A program made the translations under genes and the position numbers. Below are positions 46,737 to 57,714 of a stretch of 64,000 bases of DNA, piece after piece (positions within the stretch are counted from its first letter, which is position 1; every line of letters starts with the position of its first letter). A model generated the notes under the pieces. The model was not told the origin of the DNA. It was given only the letters and a program-made list of their open reading frames with translations, and did no database searches. The stretch comes from Quercus robur (Eukaryota; Streptophyta; Magnoliopsida; Fagales; Fagaceae): contig NC_065545.1 in assembly GCF_932294415.1 (NCBI RefSeq), positions 17,488,857 through 17,552,856 of the forward strand. Direction: 5' to 3'.

Positions 46737-47164
46737 GGGCACGTTTGATATAATGTAATAGACACTGTAATGTAATAATTATTCGGATCCTAAGGTTTAG
46801 TACTATTTCTCTCTAAAATGACAGTAATAGCTATTTCTTAGTAATGCAATAATTTCTAAAATTAATATATTTCCAAATAAACAAACCTTCTATTTAAACA
46901 TAACAATTATAAAAATAAAAAATCATAAAAAATAACCCATCTCTCTCTCAAATTTATAAATAAAAAAATTATTTAAAAAATATATGTATAATTGTATGAG
47001 TAAGATATTTTCTTAAATAAAATAAATCTTAAGTTTTATTCTAAATTACAACTTACAGCCAAATTTATGAATAAGTTTAGTTATTTCATTACAACAAATT
47101 TTATTCTCAATAATAATTATTACAATTTCTATCGTAATTCTCATTCAGTGTACTAAACATGTCT
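46737..47164. mobile_element. Tourist-like MITE, 428 bp
   Basis: TTA duplication at 46734-46736 and 47165-47167. Ends GGGCACGTTTGATATAATG and, as reverse complement, AGACATGTTTAGTACACTG. No ORF. Confidence 0.5.
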
Positions 47165-47167
47165 TTA

Positions 47168-48046
47168 GTTTCCTAATAAAGCATAATTTTGTAACTACTA
47201 CTTGAGTATTAGAAAAAAAAAAAAAAAAAGAGGGTAAATTACACAAATCTCTTGTAATTTACAGGAATGACACTCTACCACAGACATGAAGGGAACTGAC
47301 ACTTTTCTCCTTTGAGCTTTAAGTAAATCAACACATTAGTCATTCTAATAATAATGGTAACGCAATATTCTAAATTTTGAAAAAATTCCATTGTCCAAAC
47401 CCAACCATGGTTAGTGAAAGTTTCTTGGTTAAATATTGTCATTGCCACCAAATATTAGAGTTTGTTCAAGGAATATTTTTAAATTTTAGAATATTTTATT
47501 ATTATTGATGGAAATAATTGAAAGACTAATATATTGATTTCTCCAAACCTTAAGGGAGGAGATTGCCATTTTCCTTAAGATTTGGGGAAGAGTGTTTCTT
47601 CACCAAACCTGTAGGGAGGTTTATATTATGATTTTAATTGCATGCATGGCCAATCGAAAGCATAGGCTTGGTGGATTACTCGAATTCTATATCGAAATTT
47701 AAATTTTATATATGACCTAATATACATTTGTATGCCCAACTCTTTTCAAAAAGTAAAATCTTAACAGGAAAATTACAACCTTTCAGATTGACACTATAAT
47801 AAAGCATCGGCCATTAAAACTTTCATTTTAAAATTTTTATTTTACGTTTTTGATAATTCCATAGTTATAAAAATGAGAGAGAAATAATGAGAAAAATTGG
47901 ATTCAATTGTCAACTGTTCCTATCAGAAATAGGATTGACAATAAAGTTGTACGATTTTTTCAATCTAAATAAAGTAGGTTTTACATAAAGAAAATTTGAC
48001 TCAGAATGTTCTATTCAATACGAGTAGGAGAAGAATCCAACTTGAT
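47168..48046. other. Intergenic, no gene seen
   Basis: AT-rich sequence with an A-run at about 47213-47228. No gene recognised. Confidence 0.45.
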
Positions 48047-48384
48047 GTACTTAAAGAAATAGAGAACACTATGATTTCCTTCTAAATTGGAGCACTTAAT
48101 GGCATTAAAATTACAAAACTTTTAACAAAGGTATAACAATTTATTTTTACTAGGTAAATAGAGGGAAGAGGGCTTTGAAATATTAAAGCAATGCCATGAT
48201 GTATTGCAAATTATGGTCAACACACCTTTTTTTTTTTTAGAAACATGGTCAACAAACTTGATAATTAAGATCGCTCTCAAATTGTCTAAATTTAATCCAA
48301 CAAACCATATTAGTGAAGGAAAATTATATGTCTCACTCTAGATGTTCCACTAAATGCTCCACCAATAATATATATATATATATA
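48047..48384. repeat. Tandem repeat unit 1 of a ~385-bp array (left of the Ty3 element)
   Basis: AAAGAAATAGAGAACACTAT (48053) through CAAACCATATTAGTGAAGG to a (TA)n run. Matches the two units at 59791-60560. The Ty3 element inserted in the (TA)n at its end. Confidence 0.85.
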
Positions 48385-49162
48385 TGTAGGGACACGGTTT
48401 ATAGCCCAAGCCCAAAATGTGTGGGATCTTGGCCCAATAAGCCTAATACAAAAAATTTGTAGAGAGTGGGTCGAAGAACTAGGCTCTAATGAATTTGACA
48501 ACGACTAGTATGGATTTGAAAGATGATCAAGCGAGAACAAAGAAGGTAAAGCTGAACAACTTCATCGTCCGAGGAGATCAAACTTATATAAATTGGTTAC
48601 AATTGAATACAAGAACAATTTAGATGGATACAATGTTTTCTCTCTCTCTTTCTCAATCCATTCCTCATGAAGGGTCTTTCACATTATATATCTCCCTTTG
48701 GACCATCTTCATCTTACACTTGTTGATCATCCAAGCCCTTACTTGAGTACCTGTCCCATCAAACACCCTCTCTGGTTTTCTATGAGTTGTGGTAGCCAAG
48801 GCAGTACTGTTCAGAAGTCTTCTCCACATAAATGCGGCCAGAAAAGTAGCTGCAGTTCATTTAATGCAGTGGTGGCAACTTTCCCTTAGATATTTTTGGG
48901 TTTCCTTCCTTCTCGTATATTCATGAGGCATGTCCCTATCATTGGAGCTTCTTGGAGGGTCAGTCTAATTGCTAGAGTACATACTTGAACTGCATTCATC
49001 ATATTCGAGGAGGAGTTCCTCCTCGGACCACCTTCCATTCATTCCTTAATCATGAGATTTTAAATTGGAATTTCTAATAACTATTTGTTCTTTTTCAGAT
49101 CATCCAACATCCTCGGACAAAGCCTAAGGCCCAATGCATGATTCTGGGCCCTTAACCCTACA
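48385..49162 (-). repeat. 3' LTR of the Ty3 element
   Basis: TGTAGGGACACGG...CCCTACA, 778 bp, same length as the other LTR. It is the 3' LTR because gag-pol runs on the minus strand toward it. Confidence 0.93.
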
Positions 49163-49436
49163 ATAGCTCCTAAAAACTCCGGTTTTTCCCTCTCATCCGA
49201 GGAAAAAAAGTGGGGTTTTGATTTTTAAGGGATAAGATCAATTGATTCCTTGATCCACACGTGCGGGAGTATCGTTTTATGCGCCTCATAATTATTACTG
49301 ACGCTTCGTAGCTCACGAGGCGTCATTTATTACTCCAGGCGGCGTTATGTTCCTCGCATCCAACGGTGAGACACCAATCCAACGGCTGATGTTTTTCCTA
49401 GAATTTTGAGCGGGAGTATTCCCACCCATTTTCTCC

Positions 49437-49447
49437 CTCTATATAAG
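49437..49447 (+). promoter_or_regulatory. TATA box for the antisense accessory gene
   Basis: CTCTATATAAGG on the plus strand, about 280 bases before ATG 49724 and outside the LTR. It gives the accessory gene a promoter independent of the LTR and on the opposite strand. Confidence 0.6.
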
Positions 49448-49723
49448 GCCTTAAGTGTACTCGTTCCCTTCTTTACTTCATAAATCTTCAAGTGGTCTAG
49501 AGAACTCCAGCGCTCCAACTCACAAAACGCTCTAAAATTTCCAAGCTTCCCTAACTCCTTCCTTATAAGAACTCTTTGAAAATCTTCCTAAAGGTTTCAG
49601 AGATTAACATACTTGTTCTCGTAAGTCTTTATTTCTTTATATTCTTCTTTTTCTTCTCAGCCTTTCTCCTCGGACTTCTTTCTTTTTTAGAAACCTTTTT
49701 TCACGTCATTTCCATTTACATAG

Positions 49724-52183
49724 ATGGGTAGATTCAAGCATTTAGTAGACTCTCCGGCTGGTATGGAGGGTTTTAGGGCCAGATACCATATCCCACAAGG
49801 AGTAGGCCTACAACATTGTTCCCCCGGCGGGGTGCTCACAAATAGAGAGGTGGGTGAAGTTTTCATTCCAATGATTGCCTTTATAGAGGGAGGAACGACA
49901 TTTCCTATGGGTAGAATAATGTACCCCCATCAGTGCGCTGCCAACATGTTTAGAGTCTTAGGGTGCGTAGATGCTCTAAACGATCAGATGAATCTTGGGC
50001 TTACATGGCATGACGTCACTCACTTGTACGAGTGTCATTCTCTCGCTGAGGGGTATTACCTCAAATCTCGATCCGAGGAAGTGAGATTGATATCCTGCCT
50101 TCCCAAGTCCAATAAGGGCTTGAAGGACGATTACGTGGTCGTCTCCGAGGAGTGGCATGACGGTCTTCATTGCCCAGTTAGGGCAGGAACACCAGGTGGG
50201 GTACCTTAGGATTAGGTCCCTTGGTAGGGACCTTAGTTTTCTACGCTTTTCTTTTATTCATTCTAAGTCATTTGTCTCCTCGCATAATAGTTGTCAATAA
50301 TTTGACCACAATTTCCCTCTAGGATTTTTTATTTTTTATTTTTTTTATGCAGATAAAGATCACGTCGCTCCAAAACTCAGCCTTGTTAACATCCCAGGAC
50401 TTAATTACTTGCTAAGGTCGGAAATATTCATGAGTGAAGACGGACAACTACAGGCTACCCACCTTATTTTAGATTACGAGCCCATATCGCGCATATTTCA
50501 GGACGCAAGTCAAGTGTTGAGAGCAGGTAACCTTAAGCTTGCCCGAATAGACGTCTCCAAGCCTCGGTTCTTGGCTTGAAGAGACCTTCCCCCGATTGTG
50601 TTGCCACCCCAACACGTTCTTCAGCAAGTAGCTGCTCTGATAGAGGAGTCGGCCTCGTCCTGCCATTCTTTAGATGTCGAGATCAACCAGTTCCACTTTG
50701 GAGAAGAGGAAGGGGCTCCAGAAAGGCTTGTAGAGCTCTCGGATTCCGAGACCGAGTCTAATAAGTTTTCTACAGTCCATCATCCAAGATTAATAGTCGC
50801 TCAGCCAGATACTAGTTCCAAGGAACGAGAAAGCATGGACCTGAAGCAAAGGACAAGCTTAAAGGGTTTGATGGCCAGTAGGAACAAGGGACAAACTTCT
50901 AAAAGAGCCCCTAAGACCCAGGTTGCTCCCAACCTTCCTTTTCCTCCCCCTTCACTCCCTGCTGACCTCGGACTGAAATCCATTTCGGATTTAAGGAAGA
51001 AGAGGCCAGCAGAGGACCTGGAGGAAGGTGAAGTGGCACCTCAAAAGGGCACCAAGCAACAGAAGAAGTCCAAGGACCCTAAGGACAAGAGGGCAAAATC
51101 GGTAGACAGCCGAGATGAAGCCGAAATACACCGAGGGCAGCACACCTGGGCCCCTCGACTGGAGATGGACGGTGCTTCCATTAGTTGGGATACTTCGATT
51201 TGGGAGTCTCAGAGGGGGTATGCCACCTACCTCGCCATGGCTTTGGAGCAACCTCTCCTCCTCCCCCGAGACATGGAGGGCCTTAGGCGTACCAAGCAAC
51301 TGGACCTCTTCATGTCATTGAAGAGTGACCTTGCGATGGTAAATTAACCAACATCTTTCTTCGCTAAATACTAAGTCATATGTTCGTTCATATATGCATT
51401 TACTTTCATAACCCCTTTGCAATTTTTATGTAGGTTACTCAACAAATATATGTAGCCGAGGAGGGGGTTAGGAACGCCCATGATGAGGTTAGGGCTGAGG
51501 CCAATTCACATCTCGAAACTGAAAAGGCTCTTGAAGCCCTCAAACAAGAACAGGCAGGGTTGTCTGAGAAGCTTAAGGAAGCTATCCAGGCTCGCCAAAG
51601 TGCTGAGGCAGGCCGAGGATATGCGACTACAGCTGCACATTACAAAGATAAACCTGGCCACCGAGAAACAATTTGTTTTGGACCTTAAGGCAGAGCTGTA
51701 GAAAGTCAAATACGCAGCTTGGGTGGCCAGGGAAGCCGCTGAGACCGCAGTGAAGGCATCCTATGAACGTGGGGTGTAGGATATGGAGGCCCGTCTGTCA
51801 GAGGAGGTGGCTGTAGTATGCAGGGACTACTGCACCGAGTCCTGGGGAGTGGTGATGGACCGAGCAAGAGTCCCTACAGACTCCGAGCTGAGGAGGACCG
51901 AGAATATCTTCTTCCTAGAGGATATTCGAGAAATCCTTAAGTCGAACCCTCCTCCCGAGCAGCTCCTTTCTACCCAAGCTCCCCTTCCTGATGCCGAAGT
52001 TCTTGAAAGGGCTAGAGTGGGTAGGAAGCTCAACCATCAATGAAGGATAAGCCCCTCGAGGACTCCCTCACAATCAGGGATGTGGTCTCCCAAGCCAAGG
52101 ACGCGGAGTTTAAGTCTAAAGTTGAAGATGTCCATTCCAAGGCTACTAATTCCAAGAAAGACCCTCTCCAAAACAAGGCCTAA
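49724..52183 (+). pseudogene. Antisense accessory gene of the Ty3 element, three exons (Transposase_28-like)
   Basis: Opposite to gag-pol. Exon 1 49724-50195 (MGRFKHLVDSPAGMEGFRAR; TFPMGRIMYPHQCAANMFRV) ends at CAG|GTGGGG. The intron ends ATGCAG at 50352. Exon 2 50353-51338 joins in frame and holds a Pro/Lys-rich linker (RKKRPAEDLEEGEVAPQKG). A second intron ends TATGTAG at 51433. Exon 3 encodes a coiled coil (EKALEALKQEQAGLSEKLKE) and CRDYCTESWG, ending at TAA 52181. Defects are an in-frame TGA at 50577-50579 and frameshifts near 51620 and 52040. N-terminal sequence resembles the 'putative gypsy-type transposon' family, from memory. Antisense extra ORFs are known in Tat elements; function unknown. 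Confidence 0.75.
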
Positions 52184-52510
52184 ACTCCCAGATGTAGGAT
52201 TTTCTTTCGTAGCCCTTTTTTTTTTAACTTTTGTAATGGTATTATGCCCTCAGATAATGTATTCCGTTTTTGTTGAATGAAAAGTGTTTTTCTTTTTATC
52301 TTTCGTACCTTTATTGTTGTATGTTTCGAAGCTTATTACTGTCATAAATAGTATTGAATTGTTGCTACTCTAACTTTAATAAAAACTGGAAACAATTATG
52401 TATCAGTAAGAAAGAGATTTACCCCATGCTTGCACTATGAAATGACTCATTCAAAGTCATCAGTCTGAGGAGTTGTGCATAATCCTGGATCTATTCTAAC
52501 GTTTAGTAAG

Positions 52511-52672
52511 AGATGCCAATGAGTGTTAATTTCACCTAAGATTGTGTTCCGAGAGACCTGGCATGCCTTGGGATCTGTTTAACACTTATAAAGATGCCAA
52601 TGAAAGTTAATTTCACCCAAGTATGTGGTCCGAGAGACCTGATATGCCTTGGGATCTGTTTAACACTCATAA
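52511..52672. repeat. 81-base direct tandem repeat, two copies
   Basis: AGATGCCAATGAGTGTTAAT (52511) and AGATGCCAATGAAAGTTAAT (52592), both running through TGCCTTGGGATCTGTTTAAC. Lies between the ends of the accessory gene and pol, where the two opposing transcripts converge. Confidence 0.85.
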
Positions 52673-52736
52673 AGACTGAATAATAGGAAGTATAATGCCT
52701 TTAATAAACGAACATGTTGACAAAAAGGGACTTTCA

Positions 52737-53851
52737 TTAATAATAATACATTTTCAGGTTGTTTACATTCCACGGGCGTGGTATTACATGTTCATCTAGA
52801 TTTTCAAGAAAGTCTGCTCTTATACCAGCCACCGAGGTGATGCGATATGGTCCTTCCCAATTGAGCCCTAGCTTTCCCCATGCTGGGTTCTTTGCAGTGC
52901 CTAGAACTTTCCTCAATACCAAGTCACCAGGCACTAATGGCCTCAGCTTAACATTTAACCTTACTTGAGTTTGTGTTGGTAGTATGCCAATTGGACCATT
53001 GCACTTTCTCTTCTTTCTTCAATATAGTCTACGCTCTTTTCTAGCAACTCATTGTTACTGCTCGGACTGAGAGCTGGTCTTTAATGTTGGGAAGTCTGTT
53101 TCTAAAGGAATAATAGCCTCGGCTCCATAAGTCATTGAAAAGGGAGTTTCCCCTATTGATCTGCGAGGTGTGGTTCAATACGTCCATAGGACATGTGGCA
53201 GTTCTTCCACCCACTTTCCCTTCGCATCATCAATCTCTTCTTGAGTCCATTCACTATGACCTTGTTAATAACCTCAGCTTGTTTATTCCCCTGAGGACAA
53301 GCTAGAGTAGAATATCTATTCGTAATTCCCAATTCACGGCAGTAACTCTTAAAGGATTTACTATCAAACTGAAGGCCATTGTCCGAAATGAGGGTATGAA
53401 GGACCCTGAACCAGGTGACAATATTTTTCCAAACAAACTTCTTGGCGTCCACATCTCTGATGTTTGCCAAGGGCTCAGCTTCAACCCATTTAGTAAAGTA
53501 GTCAGTGCCGACTAGCAAATACCTCTTGTTCCCTATTACTTTGGGGAAAATGCCAACTATATCTAAGCCCCATTGAGCAAATGGCCAAGGGCTGGATACG
53601 GGGTTAAGAACTCCTCCTAGTTGGTGTATGTTTGGTGCAAATTTCTGGCATTTATCACACTTCTTCACATACTCTTGTGCTTCTTTCTGCATATTTGGCC
53701 ACCAGTAGCCCTGAGTGATGGCTCTTTGAGACAAAGATCTGCCTCCTATGTGGCTTCCACAAATCCCTTCATATAACTCCTTGAGGAGTAGTTTTGATAC
53801 CTCTGGGTGGATGCAGAGTAGATATGGCCCAGAAAAAGAGCATTTGTACAA
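52737..53851 (-). pseudogene. Ty3 integrase
   Basis: HHCC zinc-binding region (GICGSHIGGRSLSQRAITQG ... CDKCQKF), then the DDE core: WGLDIVG (first Asp), LISDNGLQFD (second Asp) and NKQAEVINKV (Glu), all present. A frameshift near 53190 follows. The C-terminal region at 52934-52737 has GDLVLRKV and WEGPYRI, ending NVNNLKMYYY. This enzyme joins the cDNA to host DNA. No chromodomain is seen, as expected for Tat. Confidence 0.88.
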
Positions 53852-54069
53852 TTTTTGGTCCTTGGACAGCTAGAAACAAAGCGCCTTTCTCCTTACCTTA
53901 TTAGCTTCTAATTTATCTTCCGACAAGATGTCCTCTCTCAGGTATAGTACTATGGGATCCATCCAATTGGGCCCTACTCTGACTTGGTGAACATGAACCA
54001 CTTTTCCTTTTACCTCTGTGGGTTTGCACAAGTCTTCTATAAGGATAACCCGAGGTAAGCTCTGCGCCG

Positions 54070-54451
54070 AGGAGGTTGCAATCGTGGCTAGGGAATTAGC
54101 GTGTGTGTTTCCACTCCTGGGTACATGCGATAGGCTGAAGGATTCAAATCCTAATTGCAAATGCCTAACCTAACTTAAATACCCTTGCATTCTCCCATCT
54201 CTTACTTCTAGTTCGCTCTTCACCTGGCCGATGACTAGCCTCGAGTCCAAGAACATCTTTACTGCCTTTCCTCCCATTCTTTGAACCATGGACATTCCCT
54301 CCAACAAAGTTTCATATTCAGTTTCATTATTTGTGGCCGAAAAGCCTAATCTTAATGATTTCTTGATGATGAGCTTTTCAGGTGAGACCAGAACTAGTCC
54401 CACTCCAGAACCCCTTTGATTTGCCACACCATCAACGTATACCTTCCAGAA
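54070..54451 (-). pseudogene. Second RNase H (plant RNase H1-like) of the Ty3 element
   Basis: FWKVYVDGVANQRGSGVGLV, NNETEYETLLEGM and MFLDSRLVIGQV give the first Asp, Glu and second Asp of an RNase H1-type fold. The final catalytic position in SGNTHANSLATIA is Asn (54095-54097) where the family has Asp. A stop near 54168 interrupts it. This extra RNase H beside the normal Ty3 one marks the Tat lineage. Confidence 0.8.
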
Positions 54452-55708
54452 TAAAGGTTCTTGCAGGGAGATTGTGCCAACCGATTTTCCATCCATGTTC
54501 TGTGTCGTTGCTACTTCTTCTAATGGGGGTTCAGCGAACTCGGCCACTAGGTCTACAAGGACTTGGCCCTTGACCGAGGTACGAGGCATGTATTTGATGT
54601 CAAAAGCCCCTAAAACTGTGCCCCATTTAGCAATCCTCCCTGTGTAATCAGCACTTATAAGTATGGCCTTGAGTGGAAGTTGAGTTAAGACGACAACTGT
54701 ATATGCTTGGAAGTAATGGGGAAGCTTTTGCGTACCATGCACTACTGCCAGGATGGCTTTCTCCAGTGGTAGGTAACGAACCTCGACCTCGTGTAGTGAC
54801 TTGCTCACGTAGTAAACTGGCCGTTGTATGCCATTGTCAACTCGTATCAACACTAAACTCACGGCATGAGGGGCCACAGCAATGTAAGCAAATAGAATTT
54901 CATTAACCTTAGGGCTGGACATGATAGGTGGATGAGAGAGATATTCCTTAAGTTGTTGGAAAGCTAAAGCGCATTCCTAGGTTCACTCAAATCCCTTCCA
55001 TTTATTCATCAACAGGAAGAAGGGTCTGCATCTATCCGCGGACCGGGAGATAATCCGATTCAAGGCAGCAGTCATTCAGGTCAGTTTCTGAACTTCCTTT
55101 AGATTCCGAGGTGGTTGTAGATTGTTTATTACCTTAATCTAGTCGGAATTAACCTCAATCCCCTGGTGAGTCACCATATAGCCTAGAAACTTGCCTGATC
55201 ACACACTAAAAGAGCACTTGGAAGCGTTAAGGTGTAGCTTGTGTTTCCTCAAAATTTCAAAAATGTTTCCGAGGTCTCCCACGTGCTCAGACACCACCTT
55301 GCTTTTCACCACAATGTCATTTATATAGACCTCAATACTCTTGCCCAACTGTGGCTCAAACATCTTAGTCATCATCCTTTGATAGGTAGATCCCACATTT
55401 TCCAAGCCAAAGGGCATTACTTTGTAATGGTAGTTTCCAGTGGGAGTAACAAAGGCTGTCTTCTCCTGATCATCCAGGACTAGTGGTATTTGATGGTATC
55501 CTTGGAAGGCATTTAAGAAACTCATCTGAGGATGGCCAATAGTGGCATCCACCAGCTGGTCTATTCGCGGCATAGAGAAGGGATCTTTTGGGCAAGCCTT
55601 GTTTAAATTCGTGAAATCCACACATACTCTCCATTTCCCATTCTTTTTCTTCACTACCACAGTATTGGCCAGCCATTTAGGGTAGAAAACTTCCTTGATA
55701 GCCCCTAC
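54452..55708 (-). pseudogene. Ty3 reverse transcriptase and first RNase H
   Basis: RT with VVKKKNGKWRVCVDFTNLNK, SMPRIDQLVDATIG and KVMPFGLENVGSTYQRMM. Motif A reads FLNAFQGYH and motif C VYINDIVV: both catalytic Asp positions are Asn (codons 55511-55513 and 55319-55321). Several stops lie at 54930-55200. The first RNase H (YVSKSLHEVEVRYLPLEKAI, PHYFQAYTVVVLT) is degenerate, as is common in Tat elements. Confidence 0.87.
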
Positions 55709-56105
55709 CTACTTAAGCTTTGTCGCCTCATCTTTGACAGCATCAAAATGATCTCTAAATGAGTGCCGAGGAGGTTGTTTTTTGGGGGTAATAGATGGAT
55801 TGACATTCAAATGGTGGCAAATGAAATTTGGGTCCACCTCTGGAGCTTCATAAGCACTCCACGCGAATACATCCACATTTTTTCTAAGGAACTCAATTAG
55901 CTCTTCTTTCTCTTGGGGAGGTAATTGGGAGCTGACCTGGAAGAACTTCTCCAGATCATCGCCAACAATGACCTTTTCTAAATTTTCGCACTTCGCTTCC
56001 TCGGTTGATCCATTATTGGGCAATACCGGAGTTTTTGATTGCTTTAAGTCCCTCTCAGCAGAGGCCGAGGACTCAGCATTGGGCCTATGTAAGATGGCAG
56101 CCACC
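55709..56105 (-). pseudogene. Ty3 pol, linker between protease and RT
   Basis: AAILHRPNAESSASAERDLK, EFLRKNVDVFAWSAYEAPEV and FICHHLNVNPSITPKKQPPR, the segment that precedes RT in these elements. Its N-terminal side is cut from the protease by the solo LTR at 56106-57002. Confidence 0.8.
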
Positions 56106-57002
56106 TGTGAGAGACCGTGCCCCCAACCCGTTTTACAGGATGTTGGGCCAAACCCACGTGAATGGGTGGAGTTGCGTTATTGCCTCTCAAAATGAAGGTT
56201 CGACTAGTTATATTTTCCCCTTTAGTGCTTTAAATGTGGAGATTGATGAGAGTGGGGAGCAAGCAAAGTTCGGTTTTCCCGTAGCTGTTGTAACAACCTG
56301 TAAAGCCAACTTCGAAAAATCATATCTGACTCAATTTTAATCGAAATTGTCTCATTCTTATGCTCAAATTGAAGCCCCGGATATCTAGTTTCTAGGAAAA
56401 TTAACCTCATTTACAGATTCAAAATATTCTGAGAGATATTGATGAAATAGTGAGCAGAGGTCATTTGTTAGAAAATGGTTTCAGCATAATTAACATTAAT
56501 AGGTCCCAAATTAGCTCCCAATTAACATTAAATGGCTCCAATCACTCCCATTTCAGACTTAACTGGTTTCAAATTTACTCTAATTAAAAGATAATTACAC
56601 AAATTACTGATTAAATAATTAATGTTTAACTATCTAGTTAATTAGGTGTGTGCAACCCTACCATATAATGTAGTCCTAACCAATCAAATTATGACACATC
56701 ATTGATCTCAAATTGATTATACTTATAACCAATTAAATCAATTATTCATAATCACATATAGTCGGACTCAATTTGTGATGGTGCATTTCAGCCATTAAAA
56801 CTTGATTTGATGATAACTTTCAATCTGGTGGTTTGATTTGGGCTTATGACCAGTCGATTTAATCGTTACAACATCAAGATTATTTTGGTGAAATGAGATT
56901 AAGGATCTAATAACTAGAATCAAGATGCATATTTTCAAGGTAAAATTACCCTTTTACCCTCCATGTGAGGTTAAATGTGGATTGCAAAATAGGGTGTCAA
57001 CA
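56106..57002. mobile_element. Nested solo LTR, 897 bp, inside the Ty3 element
   Basis: Reading minus it starts TGTTGACACCCTATTTTG and ends CTCACA. It splits the pol frame between ...MARQC and AAILHRP. The target duplication is CCACC (56101-56105) against CCATC (57003-57007), one mismatch. No internal sequence. The element it came from inserted after the Ty3 element and then recombined out. Confidence 0.85.
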
Positions 57003-57714
57003 CCATCATGCACTGCCTAGCCATGGACTGGTTCCCCACAATCTCTTTAACCTAGCCATCGGATGGATACTTCACCTTTTGGTGTAGGGTAGAAGAGACG
57101 GCTTCTAAGGCATGAAGCCAAGGTCTAGCCACAATAGTCGTGTAAGGTGAATAAGCGTCCACCACAATGAAGTCCACTTCCACCACGTCCGAACCAGTCT
57201 GTATGGGCAGTCTAATCTGACCTCTTGGAGTAACAGTCTTCCTCTCGAAACTTACTAGAGGGGAATCGTACGCCGTTAGGTTCTCGGATTTCAAATTCAG
57301 CCCCCTACACAAGTCGGGGTACATTATCTCGACAGCACTTCCCTGGTCTACCAACACTCTCTTCACATCATACGCCCCTATCCTGAGTGTGACCACCAAA
57401 GCATCATCATAGGGTTGGATAGTTCTGATCTTATTGTCGGCCGAAAAGCCCAGAACTAGCAGGGCCTCTATTCTAGCTCTTTTTGGCTCTGAATTGCTAT
57501 CTTCAATGGATAGTCGAGCCACAGACATCACTCTGGAAGGACAAGAACCGGTCCTACCAGGGGCAATGAAGATGACATTGATCGTTCCCAGAGGAGGCCT
57601 TAAAGAAGCATCTCTTCGAGGATCTGAACCTGCCTGCCCCGCTTGGCCACTGGAATGGTGCAGCAGCTGCTTCAACTTCCCTTCTCGGACCAATTGGTCC
57701 AGATGGTCCCACAA
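57003..57714 (-). pseudogene. Ty3 protease
   Basis: VLVDQGSAVEIMYPDL is the retropepsin active site in the D-Q-G-S form common in this lineage. VDFIVVDAYSPYTTIVARPW follows in the C-terminal part. Stop at about 57052, then VKEIVGNQSMARQC before the solo LTR. It would cleave the gag-pol polyprotein. Confidence 0.82.
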
